NCBI RefSeq assembly: GCF_002864685.1
Contig: NZ_NMQZ01000006.1
Location: forward strand, 124,001 to 188,000
DNA from: Alloalcanivorax mobilis
GTDB lineage: Bacteria > Pseudomonadota > Gammaproteobacteria > Pseudomonadales > Alcanivoracaceae
DNA length: 64,000 nt
Reading direction: 5' to 3'
The translations under genes were made by a program, and so were the position numbers. Shown here one piece after another: positions 1 to 7,646 of the stretch. Below the pieces are notes generated by a model. That model did not search any database, was not told where the DNA came from, and saw only the letters and a list, made by a program, of their open reading frames with translations. The number at the start of each line of letters is the position of its first letter. Positions within the stretch are counted from its first letter, which is position 1.

Positions 1-555
1 GACGACGCCGCCGGCGAGGCGTTCGATAAAGTCGCCAAGATGATGGGCCTGGGCTACCCCGGCGGCCCACGGGTGGCGAAGCTGGCCGAGACCGGCACGC
101 CCGGCCGGTTCCGTTTCCCCCGGCCGATGACCGACCGCCCGGGGCTGGACATGAGCTTCTCGGGCCTGAAGACCTTCACCCTCAATACCATCAACGACCT
201 GGGCGGGCCCGCCGCGCTCAGCGACCAGGACCGCGCCGACGTCGCCCGTGCCTTTGAGGAGGCGGCGGTGGACACCCTGGTGATCAAGTGCCGGCGCGCC
301 ATCCAGGCCAGCGGCCACCAGCGCCTGGTGGTGGCCGGCGGCGTCAGCGCCAACCGGCGCCTGCGGGAAAAACTGGACGCCGACATGAAAAAGCGCGGTG
401 TGCGGGTGTACTACCCGGGCCTGCAATACTGCACCGACAACGGCGCCATGATCGCCTACGCCGGCGCCCTGCGCCTGCAGGCCGGCGAACACAGCGACCT
501 GCCGATCAGCGTGCGGCCGCGTTGGCCGTTGGTGGAGTTGGAGGCGCTGGGGTAG
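1..555 (+). CDS. tsaD: tRNA N6-adenosine threonylcarbamoyltransferase TsaD, C-terminal part
   Basis: The gene enters from the left edge, so only the last 184 residues are present. TsaD transfers threonylcarbamoyl to A37 of ANN-decoding tRNAs, working with TsaB and TsaE in the cytoplasm. The fragment opens with [20 protein letters not shown] and continues with [24 protein letters not shown] and [10 protein letters not shown], which are typical ASKHA-fold TsaD motifs. The TAG stop is followed at once by the left arm of a heptamer inverted repeat shared with convergent plsY. The identification is secure; the N-terminus is outside the window. Confidence 0.97.
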   Translation, partial: DDAAGEAFDKVAKMMGLGYPGGPRVAKLAETGTPGRFRFPRPMTDRPGLDMSFSGLKTFTLNTINDLGGPAALSDQDRADVARAFEEAAVDTLVIKCRRAIQASGHQRLVVAGGVSANRRLREKLDADMKKRGVRVYYPGLQYCTDNGAMIAYAGALRLQAGEHSDLPISVRPRWPLVELEALG

Positions 556-720
556 GGCGCTGGACGCCGGACGCTAGACGCCGGACGCTAGACGCTGGAC
601 GCTAAACCCGTGCCACCGGCCAGCTTTGCGGGTTTGCAGAAACGTTCTGCGAACCCGCAAGACTTGCGGCCACGGGTTTTGACTTAGCGTCCGGCGTCCG
701 GCGTCTGGCGTCCAGCGCCT
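556..720. repeat. Heptamer-arm inverted repeat, GACGCNN family, copy 1
   Basis: The left arm (556-610) is a run of 7-bp units such as GACGCCG, GACGCTA and GACGCTG ending in AAACCCG. The right arm (673-720) is the complementary run of GGCGTCC/TAGCGTC units. An inner hairpin at 627-659 pairs GCGGGTTTGCAGA with TCTGCGAACCCGC. The element fills the gap between the stop codons of convergent tsaD and plsY. It has no T-tract, so a terminator role is inferred from position and fold. Confidence 0.9.
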
Positions 721-1333
721 AGCTCTTCCTCCGAAACCCCAATTCCTCGCCGCTGAGCAGCTTGGCGAGGTTGGCGCGGTGGCGGATGAACATGATCACG
801 GTGAGGGCGGCCATTGGCCAGAAGGCACCGGGGAGCCAGAACCACAGGCTGATCGGGGCGGCCACGAAGGCGCTCAGCGACGCCACCGAGGAAATCCGGG
901 TGATGCCGAAGACCCCCAGCCAAACGCCGCCGGCGATCAGGCCGCTGAGCCAGTGCAACGGGAACAGCAGACCGAAAGCGGTGGCCACGCCCTTGCCGCC
1001 GCGGAATTGAAAGAACACCGGGAACAGATGGCCGAGAAAAGCGCAGAAGCCGACCAGCGCCACCGCGAACGGCGACAACTCCAGGGCGCGGGCGATCAGC
1101 ACCGGCACGGTGCCTTTGAGCACGTCGCCGAGCAGGGTCAGGGCGGCGGCGGGTTTGCCGCCGATGCGCAGCACATTGGTGGCGCCCGGGTTGCTGGAGC
1201 CCTGGGTGCGCGGGTCGGGGTAACCGAACAGCCGGCACACCAGAATCGCGCTGGACACCGAGCCCAGCAGGTAGGCGCCCGCGCACAAAGCCAACAACCA
1301 GATCCCGCTTTCCTGTAATGCCATGGCGTCCAC
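719..1333 (-). CDS. plsY: Glycerol-3-phosphate acyltransferase PlsY
   Basis: This 204-residue integral membrane acyltransferase uses acyl-phosphate to acylate sn-glycerol-3-phosphate, the first step of phospholipid synthesis. The PlsY motifs are visible: GSVSSAILVCRLFGYPDPR followed by GSSNPGATNVLRIGG near residues 45-60, and GHLFPVFFQFRGGKGVAT near residues 98-115. Several hydrophobic spans match the usual five-helix topology. The start gives a normal family length. The TAG stop overlaps the end of repeat copy 1. It is divergent from folB, a common arrangement in gammaproteobacteria. Confidence 0.97.
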   Translation of the reverse strand: MDAMALQESGIWLLALCAGAYLLGSVSSAILVCRLFGYPDPRTQGSSNPGATNVLRIGGKPAAALTLLGDVLKGTVPVLIARALELSPFAVALVGFCAFLGHLFPVFFQFRGGKGVATAFGLLFPLHWLSGLIAGGVWLGVFGITRISSVASLSAFVAAPISLWFWLPGAFWPMAALTVIMFIRHRANLAKLLSGEELGFRRKS

Positions 1334-1337
1334 CGGC

Positions 1338-1343
1338 TATAAT
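1338..1343 (+). promoter_or_regulatory. Possible -10 element upstream of folB
   Basis: A TATAAT hexamer lies in the plsY/folB divergent gap, about 137 bp before the folB start. No convincing -35 is seen at 16-18 bp, so this is only a weak candidate. Confidence 0.25.
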
Positions 1344-1479
1344 TCCCATTGTGAAGTCCACGGCATTGTACACGCACCGCGTGGCTTGCATGCATACGCG
1401 ATGACCGGCCCGCCCGGGGCATCGCGTCCGCGAACCGTAACAAGAGATGTGGCCGTGCGCACGCGCCACCTGGAGCCCC

Positions 1480-1836
1480 ATGGATATCGTCTATATCAGT
1501 GACCTGAAGGTCAGCACCGTGATCGGCATCTTCGACTGGGAGCGCCGTATCCGCCAGACCGTCAGCCTGGACCTGGAAATGGCCACCGACATCCGCCGCG
1601 CCGCTGCCAGCGACCAGATCGACGACGCCCTGGACTACAAGTCCATCGGCAAACGGGTGATCGCCTTTATCGAGGAAAGCGAATTCCAATTGGTGGAAAC
1701 CCTGGCCGAGAAAGTCGCGCAAATGGTGCGCGAGGAGTTCGGCGTGAGCTGGTTGAAACTGCGCCTGAGCAAGCCCGGCGCGCTGCGTGGCTCGCGCGAC
1801 GTGGGCGTGATCATCGAGCGCGGGGAGCGCGGCTGA
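1480..1836 (+). CDS. folB: Dihydroneopterin aldolase FolB
   Basis: This 118-residue enzyme converts 7,8-dihydroneopterin to 6-hydroxymethyl-dihydropterin in folate synthesis. The protein starts MDIVYISDLKVSTVIGIFDWE, and the GIFDWER segment plus the ALDYKSIGKRVIAFIE region are typical of FolB. I chose the ATG at 1480, preceded by TGGAG, over an upstream in-frame ATG because it matches family length. The stop overlaps the folK start (TGATG), so the two are translationally coupled and act in consecutive steps. Confidence 0.96.
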   Translation: MDIVYISDLKVSTVIGIFDWERRIRQTVSLDLEMATDIRRAAASDQIDDALDYKSIGKRVIAFIEESEFQLVETLAEKVAQMVREEFGVSWLKLRLSKPGALRGSRDVGVIIERGERG

Positions 1837-2336
1837 TGGCAACGGTGTTTCTCAGCCTGGGCTCCAACATCGACCGCGAGCACAACATCCACTCCGGCCT
1901 GGACCACCTCGCCGAGGCGTTTGGCGAGCTGGCCTTGAGCCCGGTGTACGAAAGCGAAGCGGTGGGCTTCGACGGCAGCCCCTTTTATAACCTGGTGGTG
2001 CAAATCGACACCGCCCTGGCGGTGGCCGAGCTGGCCGAGGCGCTGCGCCACATCGAACGGGCCCACGGCCGCGTGCGCGGCGAAAAGAAGTTCGCCAGCC
2101 GCACCCTGGACATCGACATCCTCACCTACGACCAGCTCAGCGGCGACGTCGACGGCGTCAACCTGCCCCGCGATGAGATTCTCAAGCACGCCTTCGTGCT
2201 CAAGCCGCTGGCGGACCTGGCGCCGCGCGCGGAACATCCGGTGCTGCGGCGCGGTTACGCGGCGCTGCTTGAGGAGTACGATTTTCCCGGGCAGCGTTTG
2301 TGGACGGTGCCGTTTCAGTGGCCGGCTGGAATCTGA
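1836..2336 (+). CDS. folK: 6-hydroxymethyl-7,8-dihydropterin pyrophosphokinase FolK
   Basis: FolK (166 residues) transfers pyrophosphate from ATP to 6-hydroxymethyl-dihydropterin, the product of FolB. Motifs include the N-terminal VFLSLGSNIDRE, YESEAVGF, FYNLVVQ, GRVRGEKKFASRTLDIDIL and the C-terminal LPRDEILKHAFVLKPLADL. The TLDIDIL segment carries the metal-binding aspartates. It overlaps folB by one base. Downstream there is no gene on this strand for several kilobases, because the lipoprotein array runs the other way. Confidence 0.97.
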   Translation: MATVFLSLGSNIDREHNIHSGLDHLAEAFGELALSPVYESEAVGFDGSPFYNLVVQIDTALAVAELAEALRHIERAHGRVRGEKKFASRTLDIDILTYDQLSGDVDGVNLPRDEILKHAFVLKPLADLAPRAEHPVLRRGYAALLEEYDFPGQRLWTVPFQWPAGI

Positions 2337-2463
2337 CGCGCCGCGGAAAGATCAAATCCGTCGCTGGCACGGCGGCCACTGCCCCGAACCTGATGGTTTT
2401 GGCATCAGTCGTTGCGTGCCGAAGGCAAAAGATCAAAACCAAAAGGCGGAGGCCGGCGGCAAA

Positions 2464-2481
2464 GCTCAGCGCAGGCTGAGC
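2464..2481. terminator. Hairpin overlapping the stop codon of lipoprotein gene 1
   Basis: GCTCAGC and GCTGAGC form a perfect 7-bp stem with a 4-nt loop, spanning the TGA stop of the minus-strand gene. On that strand only TTT follows, so it is a weak intrinsic terminator candidate. It could serve folK and the lipoprotein gene, which converge here. The rest of 2337-2463 shows nothing recognisable. Confidence 0.4.
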
Positions 2482-3410
2482 GGAGAGCCGTCGATGGGTA
2501 GCCATTGTCTGAATTCGTCACAGCTCATATCGTGTGCCACGCCATTGACAGTCACCGTGATCTGATCGCTGCCGGCGAAATACACATTAATGCTGGTGTT
2601 GTCGGCGCCGTTGACAGTAATGTCTCCGCTTTCGCTGCAGACGTCGCCGTCGTATGTCCGTGGCGTGTTGGTCACCACGTCCACGTAGCTTTGCAAACCC
2701 TCAGCAAGCAGCGGTGTAAGGCGACCGTTAGTGGTCACTCCCGGCTGTTCTTCAGAAAGCATCTCGACAACGCTGGACCAGTCTTTGACACTGAGCTGGA
2801 AATTCATTTCCGACGCATCGCCGGTCTCGTTTTCGATCTTTTGATTTATTTTAAAAGTAAAGTTCGCTTCGGTGAGCGAGGGAGCTGGGTCAGAACTCAC
2901 CTTCCCAGAGCCGTCCAGCTCCAAAGATTCTGAGTTAAAATATTCATAACTCAGTTCCAACAAAACATAGAACCGCTGAGCGTCGAAAAAGAAAGGAGAA
3001 GCCGGCTCGGGGCTGTCATAAGTTAATTGCAGCTCGCCATCAAGCACCTCACGAAAAGTTTCATCGTCGTTGGTAGCGGTACAATTGTCGGCGGAGAGGA
3101 GGCTTAGTCGTTCATTATTTGTAGCGTCAAGGCTGGTCTCTAGGGTGGCGCTGCCACTTTGGCATTCCGGACTGGTGACGATAGTTCCAGGGATGGAAAA
3201 ATTCGTCAGGCTGAGCGCTATCTCCGGCGCTATAAGTGTTTGTGCGACAACCTGAGCGGCGTTGTCGTCGGTGATTTTCAGTGGGCCGGCGCTGCTGTCG
3301 TGGTGGCTGCTGCTGTCGCCGCCGCAGGCGCTGAGAACAAGGGCGCCGAGAACGGCGGGCACAAGGGTGCGTGTCCGGCTGTGGGCAGCCGGGAGTAGAC
3401 GGTGTTTCAT
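2466..3410 (-). CDS. Uncharacterised lipoprotein, tandem family member 1
   Basis: The 314-residue product has a lipoprotein signal ending LGALVLSACGGDSSSHHDSS, so it should be lipidated at the Cys and exported. The ATG at 3408-3410 is preceded by a GGGGGG Shine-Dalgarno; an upstream extension lacks a signal sequence. I recognise no known domain. It shares with the next three genes an ACGGD lipobox tail with a His/Ser patch, a DGELQLTYD-like stretch, and a C-terminal block (GDITVNGADNTS, DQITVTVNGVAHDMSCDEF, QWL). Base composition is visibly more AT-rich than its neighbours, suggesting later arrival. Function unknown. Confidence 0.85.
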   Translation of the reverse strand: MKHRLLPAAHSRTRTLVPAVLGALVLSACGGDSSSHHDSSAGPLKITDDNAAQVVAQTLIAPEIALSLTNFSIPGTIVTSPECQSGSATLETSLDATNNERLSLLSADNCTATNDDETFREVLDGELQLTYDSPEPASPFFFDAQRFYVLLELSYEYFNSESLELDGSGKVSSDPAPSLTEANFTFKINQKIENETGDASEMNFQLSVKDWSSVVEMLSEEQPGVTTNGRLTPLLAEGLQSYVDVVTNTPRTYDGDVCSESGDITVNGADNTSINVYFAGSDQITVTVNGVAHDMSCDEFRQWLPIDGSPLSLR

Positions 3411-3523
3411 GGTGGTATCCCCCCTAGGGATTGAGTCTGTCAGGATAATCGGGCGCTGACCGGCTGTTGTGAAGTTTGGGTATTGTTGGTGTGCCGGTGC
3501 GCGGATTCGAATAATAGCGCATT

Positions 3524-3547
3524 GCCGGGGGCTGGGAAGCCCCCGGC
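3524..3547 (-). terminator. Strong hairpin downstream of lipoprotein gene 2
   Basis: GCCGGGGGCT pairs perfectly with AGCCCCCGGC around a 4-nt loop, starting a few bases past the TGA of the minus-strand gene. The downstream side is AT-rich (CTATTATT) rather than a clean T-tract. It is a likely terminator separating lipoprotein genes 2 and 1. Confidence 0.6.
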
Positions 3548-3552
3548 GTGCA

Positions 3553-4479
3553 TCAGCCGTTGGCGGTGGGTTCGGCAAGCCACTGCAGGAACTGTTCGCA
3601 GGTTCGTTCGCTTTGCGCGACGCCGTTCACCGTTACGGTGATGTGGTCCGCGCCGTTGAACAGGACGCTGGTGTAGCTGCTGCCGGCGCCTTCCAGGGTG
3701 ATCTCGCCGCCGATCGGGCAGTCCGAGTCGGGACTGACTCTGATGCCGGGCGCTTCGGTGATCAGTTCCACGGGCAGGTCCGAGCCGGGGATTAGCAGTT
3801 GGCCGCTGACCTGGAGCAGGTCGTCGTCGCCGGTGGCGCTGGCGATTACGCTCAGGCCGGGAAAGCGCAACACGATGTCATTGGGTGGATCGCTCGGGGC
3901 GGTGTTGCGGAAGCTGGTCAGGGTCCCGTTGGCGGTATAGCTGAGCGGCGAGACGGTGCCTTCCGGTAACTCGAATACGCCGTCGGCGGTATCCACCCGG
4001 CCGTTGGTGTCGCCAAGCTGTAACTCGTTGGAGAACTGCTCGGCGACGATGCGGCTCACATCGCCGTTCTCGTTGTATTCAAAACTTAAGCCGCCGTCGA
4101 TTATCTGGCCGAACCAGGGACCAGACCCGAAACTATAGCTTTGCGTGCACTGGTCAAAGAACACCGAAGTGACCCGGTTCTGGTCGTTCAGGGTTTGTTC
4201 CTGGCTGCCGCCGTCGGTGCAATCGTTGAGGACCACGTAGTTCGGGTCGGTGGCGTCGATCAGCGCCGCCAACAGCGGTGGGCTGGTGGTCAGGCTGGAC
4301 CAGGTCTGATCGATGGCCACCGGCGCGGTGCTTTCATCAATGCTTAATGCCGTTTCCGTGCGGTGGTGGTGTGAGTCGCCGCCGCAAGCGGCCAGTGAAA
4401 GTGATGACAATGCCGCCAGCGCGCACAGCGCAAAGCGGCCGGTTCGGGCGTGGTGCCCGCCGGTCGTTTTCTGGTTCAT
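3553..4479 (-). CDS. Uncharacterised lipoprotein, tandem family member 2
   Basis: This 308-residue protein begins MNQKTTGGHHARTGRFALC and has the lipobox LSLAACGGDSHHHRTE. The ATG at 4477-4479 follows a TGGGGGGAACC leader; a TTG four codons upstream is less likely. It has no recognised domain. It keeps the family C-terminal block: DCPIGGEITLEGAG, TSVLFNGADHITVTVNGVAQ, TCEQFLQWL. A short GC hairpin (4494-4509) lies just upstream of the Shine-Dalgarno in the mRNA leader. Gaps of about 140-150 bp on both sides and a strong hairpin behind it suggest its own transcription unit. Confidence 0.85.
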   Translation of the reverse strand: MNQKTTGGHHARTGRFALCALAALSSLSLAACGGDSHHHRTETALSIDESTAPVAIDQTWSSLTTSPPLLAALIDATDPNYVVLNDCTDGGSQEQTLNDQNRVTSVFFDQCTQSYSFGSGPWFGQIIDGGLSFEYNENGDVSRIVAEQFSNELQLGDTNGRVDTADGVFELPEGTVSPLSYTANGTLTSFRNTAPSDPPNDIVLRFPGLSVIASATGDDDLLQVSGQLLIPGSDLPVELITEAPGIRVSPDSDCPIGGEITLEGAGSSYTSVLFNGADHITVTVNGVAQSERTCEQFLQWLAEPTANG

Positions 4480-4629
4480 GGTTCCCCCCAAATGGAGCCC
4501 GTGGGCTCCGGTTCAAATGCAAAGTTATGGTGCAAATGCGGCGCGGCCTGGCCGCGCTCGGTAATGTTTTAGCATTCGGCCAGGGGTGGGGCAATTTTTC
4601 GCTGCGCGCTTTGTTTTATACAAGTCCGT

Positions 4630-5628
4630 TTAAAACGCGTAGGGCAGCACCCGGTAGATGTCCTGCAGGTAGGGCGCCAGGGTGTCGCAGGTCAGGGTTT
4701 CGCCATTGCCATTGGTGGTCAGCACCAGTTCATCGCCGTTGAAGGTCAGGTTGGCGCTGCTGTCGTCGTCGTCGGCCAGATCCAGGGCGCCCAGGTCCGG
4801 GCAGGTGTTGTCGGAGAAATGGATCGGGATCGAGGTGCTGGCGTCGGCGCTGCCGGCCAGCTCGCCGTGGAAGGTAATCCGGCCGTCGATGCTGTTGTCG
4901 GCGTTGCCGTCGTTGGCCAGTGCGAAGCGGGAGTCGTAGTCCTGGAAATCCCAGCGCAGACTTTGCGCGTCGATGGGGGTGGGGTCGCCTTCGACTTCGC
5001 GGTGGTAATCGACAGCGAGCCTCATGTTGACATCCACAAAGCTGAATTCCACCGGCTCGGGCAGCAACGAGACGGTAAAGGCGCCGTCCAGGGTAAGGGT
5101 GTGCACGGTGATCTCGCCGTCGCTGCTTTCCCGGGTTTCCACCGTCAGGTTGTCGGCGAGCACATGAATGGGCGCGTCCACGCCCTCGCCGTCGTAGATC
5201 ATGCTCAGGCCGCCATTCTGAATGCGCTGGTAGCCGTCGTCATTGAGCTGGCAGTCCTGATAGGTGACCTGTTCGGTTCTGAAATCCTCGCCGAGTTCGG
5301 CGTCCGCCGTGGCCGGGTCGTCGCAATAGATGGCGGGTGCGTACATCAGTTGGGTGACCGGGTCGAACAGCATCAGCAGGGTATTGCTGGACAGTATGGT
5401 CTGGGCCATCAGGTTGAGGGCCGAGTCGCGATTGATCAGTGCGGTGGTGTCCGGTGGCTCGGAGCCGTTGTCGTCGCCATTGTTGTCGCCGCCATTGTCC
5501 ACCGGCGGATTATTGTCCCGCTGGTCATGGTGGTGGTCATCGCCGCCGCAGGCGGCGAGCAGAATCGTCAGTACGAGAATAAACAGCCAGACGCCGGCGC
5601 GGGCGCTGCTGCGGTTGGTAAAGTCCAT
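4630..5628 (-). CDS. Uncharacterised lipoprotein, tandem family member 3
   Basis: The 332-residue product has the signal FILVLTILLAACGGDDHHHDQRD followed by a low-complexity Asn/Asp/Gly linker up to about residue 58. The ATG at 5626-5628 sits behind TTGGGGACAACC. The body is related to its neighbours but is the most diverged member. It keeps a Cys pair (YCDDPATADAELG ... YQDCQL), GGLSMIYDGEG, and a C-terminal CPDLGALDL ... SANLTFNGDELVLTTNGNGE ... TCDTLAPYLQ block. The long Asp/Asn linker is unique to this copy. Function unknown. Confidence 0.83.
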   Translation of the reverse strand: MDFTNRSSARAGVWLFILVLTILLAACGGDDHHHDQRDNNPPVDNGGDNNGDDNGSEPPDTTALINRDSALNLMAQTILSSNTLLMLFDPVTQLMYAPAIYCDDPATADAELGEDFRTEQVTYQDCQLNDDGYQRIQNGGLSMIYDGEGVDAPIHVLADNLTVETRESSDGEITVHTLTLDGAFTVSLLPEPVEFSFVDVNMRLAVDYHREVEGDPTPIDAQSLRWDFQDYDSRFALANDGNADNSIDGRITFHGELAGSADASTSIPIHFSDNTCPDLGALDLADDDDSSANLTFNGDELVLTTNGNGETLTCDTLAPYLQDIYRVLPYAF

Positions 5629-5790
5629 GTGGTTGTCCCCAAAACACAGCCCAAGGGCGAGGCCGAGCCTCGCCATGCGATCACGTGGACACCTCGAAGG
5701 CGTGCCACCGCCAACAGACTGCCAGGGGCGTGGGGCCGGCTCTATCACCGTGGTTTCAGGGAAAGTGGACGTTTTGTCCCGGCGGGCTTA

Positions 5791-5812
5791 CCGCCCCTGA
5801 TCAGAGGGGCGG
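5791..5812 (-). terminator. Hairpin downstream of lipoprotein gene 4
   Basis: CCGCCCCT and AGGGGCGG form an 8-bp stem with a 6-nt loop, about 24 bp beyond the stop of the minus-strand gene. There is no T-tract, so a terminator call is tentative. Confidence 0.4.
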
Positions 5813-5835
5813 CAGCGTGTTGCCGTGGCGGGCAA

Positions 5836-6753
5836 TCAGATCGGTGAATTGGGGAAATCCATGGCTTCCTGGAGCCAGGCCCCGTACTCCTCGCAGCTGT
5901 AATGGGTGCCCACGCCATTAAGCGTGATCAGAATGTCGTCATTGTCGATCACGCTCAGGTTCAGTGAGGTGCCGTCGCCGCCCTCCGCGGTGATGTCGCC
6001 CGCACTGGGACAGCTCGAGAGACCGTTCGCGCCGACCGGCGCGTAGGTGGTCAATACGACGCGGCCAGCCGGGTCACCCAGTGTCACATCGCCGGAGAGC
6101 TCGGCCAGGTAGGCGCCACTTTGATTGACCCCAATCTGGCGGTAGTCATCAAGGATCCACTGGCGTTGGAATGACTGCTGCTCCCCGTCGTACGTGCTGT
6201 CGAGGGAAAAGGCCAGAGTGCCATCCACTTCTTGGAAATCCGAGTTCTCCAGATTCTCATCCACCTGGAAATCAATCTCGCCGTCGAAGCTGAAGTGAGT
6301 CTCCGATGAATTGTCGGTGTCGCCGTACGTGGAGATCAGGGTGAAACTCTCTGCGTTCAACTCCGAGGGCGGCGCATCGGGGTCCTCACTGTCGTAGTCA
6401 AATCGCAGGGTCCCGTCCACTGTAACGCCGTTCTCCACCACGCAATCGCTCATTGAAGCAGAGACCGGCCGCTCCAGGTCGTCGGATTGCACACTTGCCT
6501 CGCCTGACAGGCAGTTTTGTCCGGTTGCCAGAAAGCCTGCCGCTGAAATCATGGCATAGAAACTCTCGGGCAGTAGTTGGGCAAACAGCAGCGTATCCCC
6601 TGCGACCCGGGCGGCATTGGCTTCGCTCAATACCAGAGCCTGGGGCTCGGGGTCGGGGTCGGCGGAGGAATGGGAAGAATCGCCGCCGCAGGCGGACAGC
6701 ATCGCGCACGCCACGGCGAGCATCGCCATGGCGTTTTTCTTTTTGCTCATCAT
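5836..6753 (-). CDS. Uncharacterised lipoprotein, tandem family member 4
   Basis: This 305-residue lipoprotein starts MMSKKKNAMAMLAVACAMLSACGGDSSHSS. Two adjacent ATG codons (6748-6753) follow a TGGGGGTCAACCA leader like those of the other three copies. The body has NAARVAGDTLLFAQLLPE near residue 45, a Cys pair (NCLSGEASV ... MSDCV), DGTLRFDYDSE, and the C-terminal block SCPSAGDITAEGGDGTS, DDILITLNGVGTHYSCEEY. The four conserved Cys could form two disulfides in the periplasm; that is inference. No enzymatic motif is visible. Confidence 0.85.
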   Translation of the reverse strand: MMSKKKNAMAMLAVACAMLSACGGDSSHSSADPDPEPQALVLSEANAARVAGDTLLFAQLLPESFYAMISAAGFLATGQNCLSGEASVQSDDLERPVSASMSDCVVENGVTVDGTLRFDYDSEDPDAPPSELNAESFTLISTYGDTDNSSETHFSFDGEIDFQVDENLENSDFQEVDGTLAFSLDSTYDGEQQSFQRQWILDDYRQIGVNQSGAYLAELSGDVTLGDPAGRVVLTTYAPVGANGLSSCPSAGDITAEGGDGTSLNLSVIDNDDILITLNGVGTHYSCEEYGAWLQEAMDFPNSPI

Positions 6754-6887
6754 TGGTTGACCCCCAGTAAAGTGTTAATGCCCGGCACGGGCGCTATTAT
6801 TTTGTCTTCTTTCCGAGCTGAAGGATACTTCGGAATGAGAGGGGCGCCCCTCCTTGCTATCGATGCAAGGGTCGCGGCGCGCTCGGC

Positions 6888-7646
6888 TCAACCGCCGGGG
6901 AAGGACAGCGAACGACCGCCGTCCACGGCCAGGATCTGGCCGGTGACGTAGGGGGCGTCCAGGGCCAGCCAGGCGACCGCGCCGGCGATGTCGCCGGGGC
7001 TGCCGGCGCGGCCCAGGGCGGTGGCGTCGACAATGGTGGCTTGTTGGTCCTGGCCGTTTTCGGACGACAGGGGCTCGGGCCACAGGATCGCCCCGGGGGC
7101 GACGCCGTTGACGCGCACCGTCGGCCCCAGTTCGCGGGCCAGGCCGCGGGTCATCGTCGCCAGGCCGGCCTTGGCCATGCAGTAGAGGCTGTGATTGAGC
7201 AGCGGCTTTTCCGCGTACACGTCGACCAGATTGACGATGGCGCCGGTGCCCGTGTCGGCGAGGGCGCCGGCCAGGCGCTGGCTGAGCAGAAACGGAGCAC
7301 GCAGGTTGCTGTGCATGAGCGCGTCCCAATCCTGGTCGGTCGCTTGGGCCAGGGGGGTGGGGTAGAAGCTGGAGGCGTTGTTGACCAGCACTTGCAGGGT
7401 GCCGAAGGCGTCCAGGGCGCGGTCCGCCAGGTCGCGCACCGCGTGCGGGTCGTTGAGGTCCGCTGGCAGCGCCATGGCGCTGTCGGCGCGCCGCTGGTTC
7501 AGTTCCGCCACCAGTGCCTCGGCGTCGGCGGCACTGCGATGGTAGTGGACGATGACCCGGCACTGCCGTTGGTGGAGGCCGCGCACGATTTCCGCGCCGA
7601 TGCGTCGGGCGCCCCCGGTGATCAGGGCGACGGGTCCTGTTGCCAT
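6888..7646 (-). CDS. SDR-family pteridine reductase
   Basis: This 252-residue short-chain dehydrogenase is probably an NADPH-dependent dihydropteridine reductase (FolM/PTR1-like). The cofactor loop reads ALITGGARRIGAEIV; the Arg pair in TGGARRIG is typical of pteridine reductases. The active site shows NNASSFYPT, the YCMAK (YxxxK) pair and the ARELGP/VRVNGVAPGAILWPE segment. The start codon lies 25 bp inside the cca 3' end, so it is coupled to cca. Proximity to folB-folK fits a pterin role, though other SDR substrates cannot be excluded. Confidence 0.85.
   Translation of the reverse strand: MATGPVALITGGARRIGAEIVRGLHQRQCRVIVHYHRSAADAEALVAELNQRRADSAMALPADLNDPHAVRDLADRALDAFGTLQVLVNNASSFYPTPLAQATDQDWDALMHSNLRAPFLLSQRLAGALADTGTGAIVNLVDVYAEKPLLNHSLYCMAKAGLATMTRGLARELGPTVRVNGVAPGAILWPEPLSSENGQDQQATIVDATALGRAGSPGDIAGAVAWLALDAPYVTGQILAVDGGRSLSFPGG

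Noticed and set aside
684-1481. ORFs with TPDAGR, DAGRRT or VRRPASSV-type ends near repeats
   Set aside because: These are translations of heptamer units in different frames, not independent genes.
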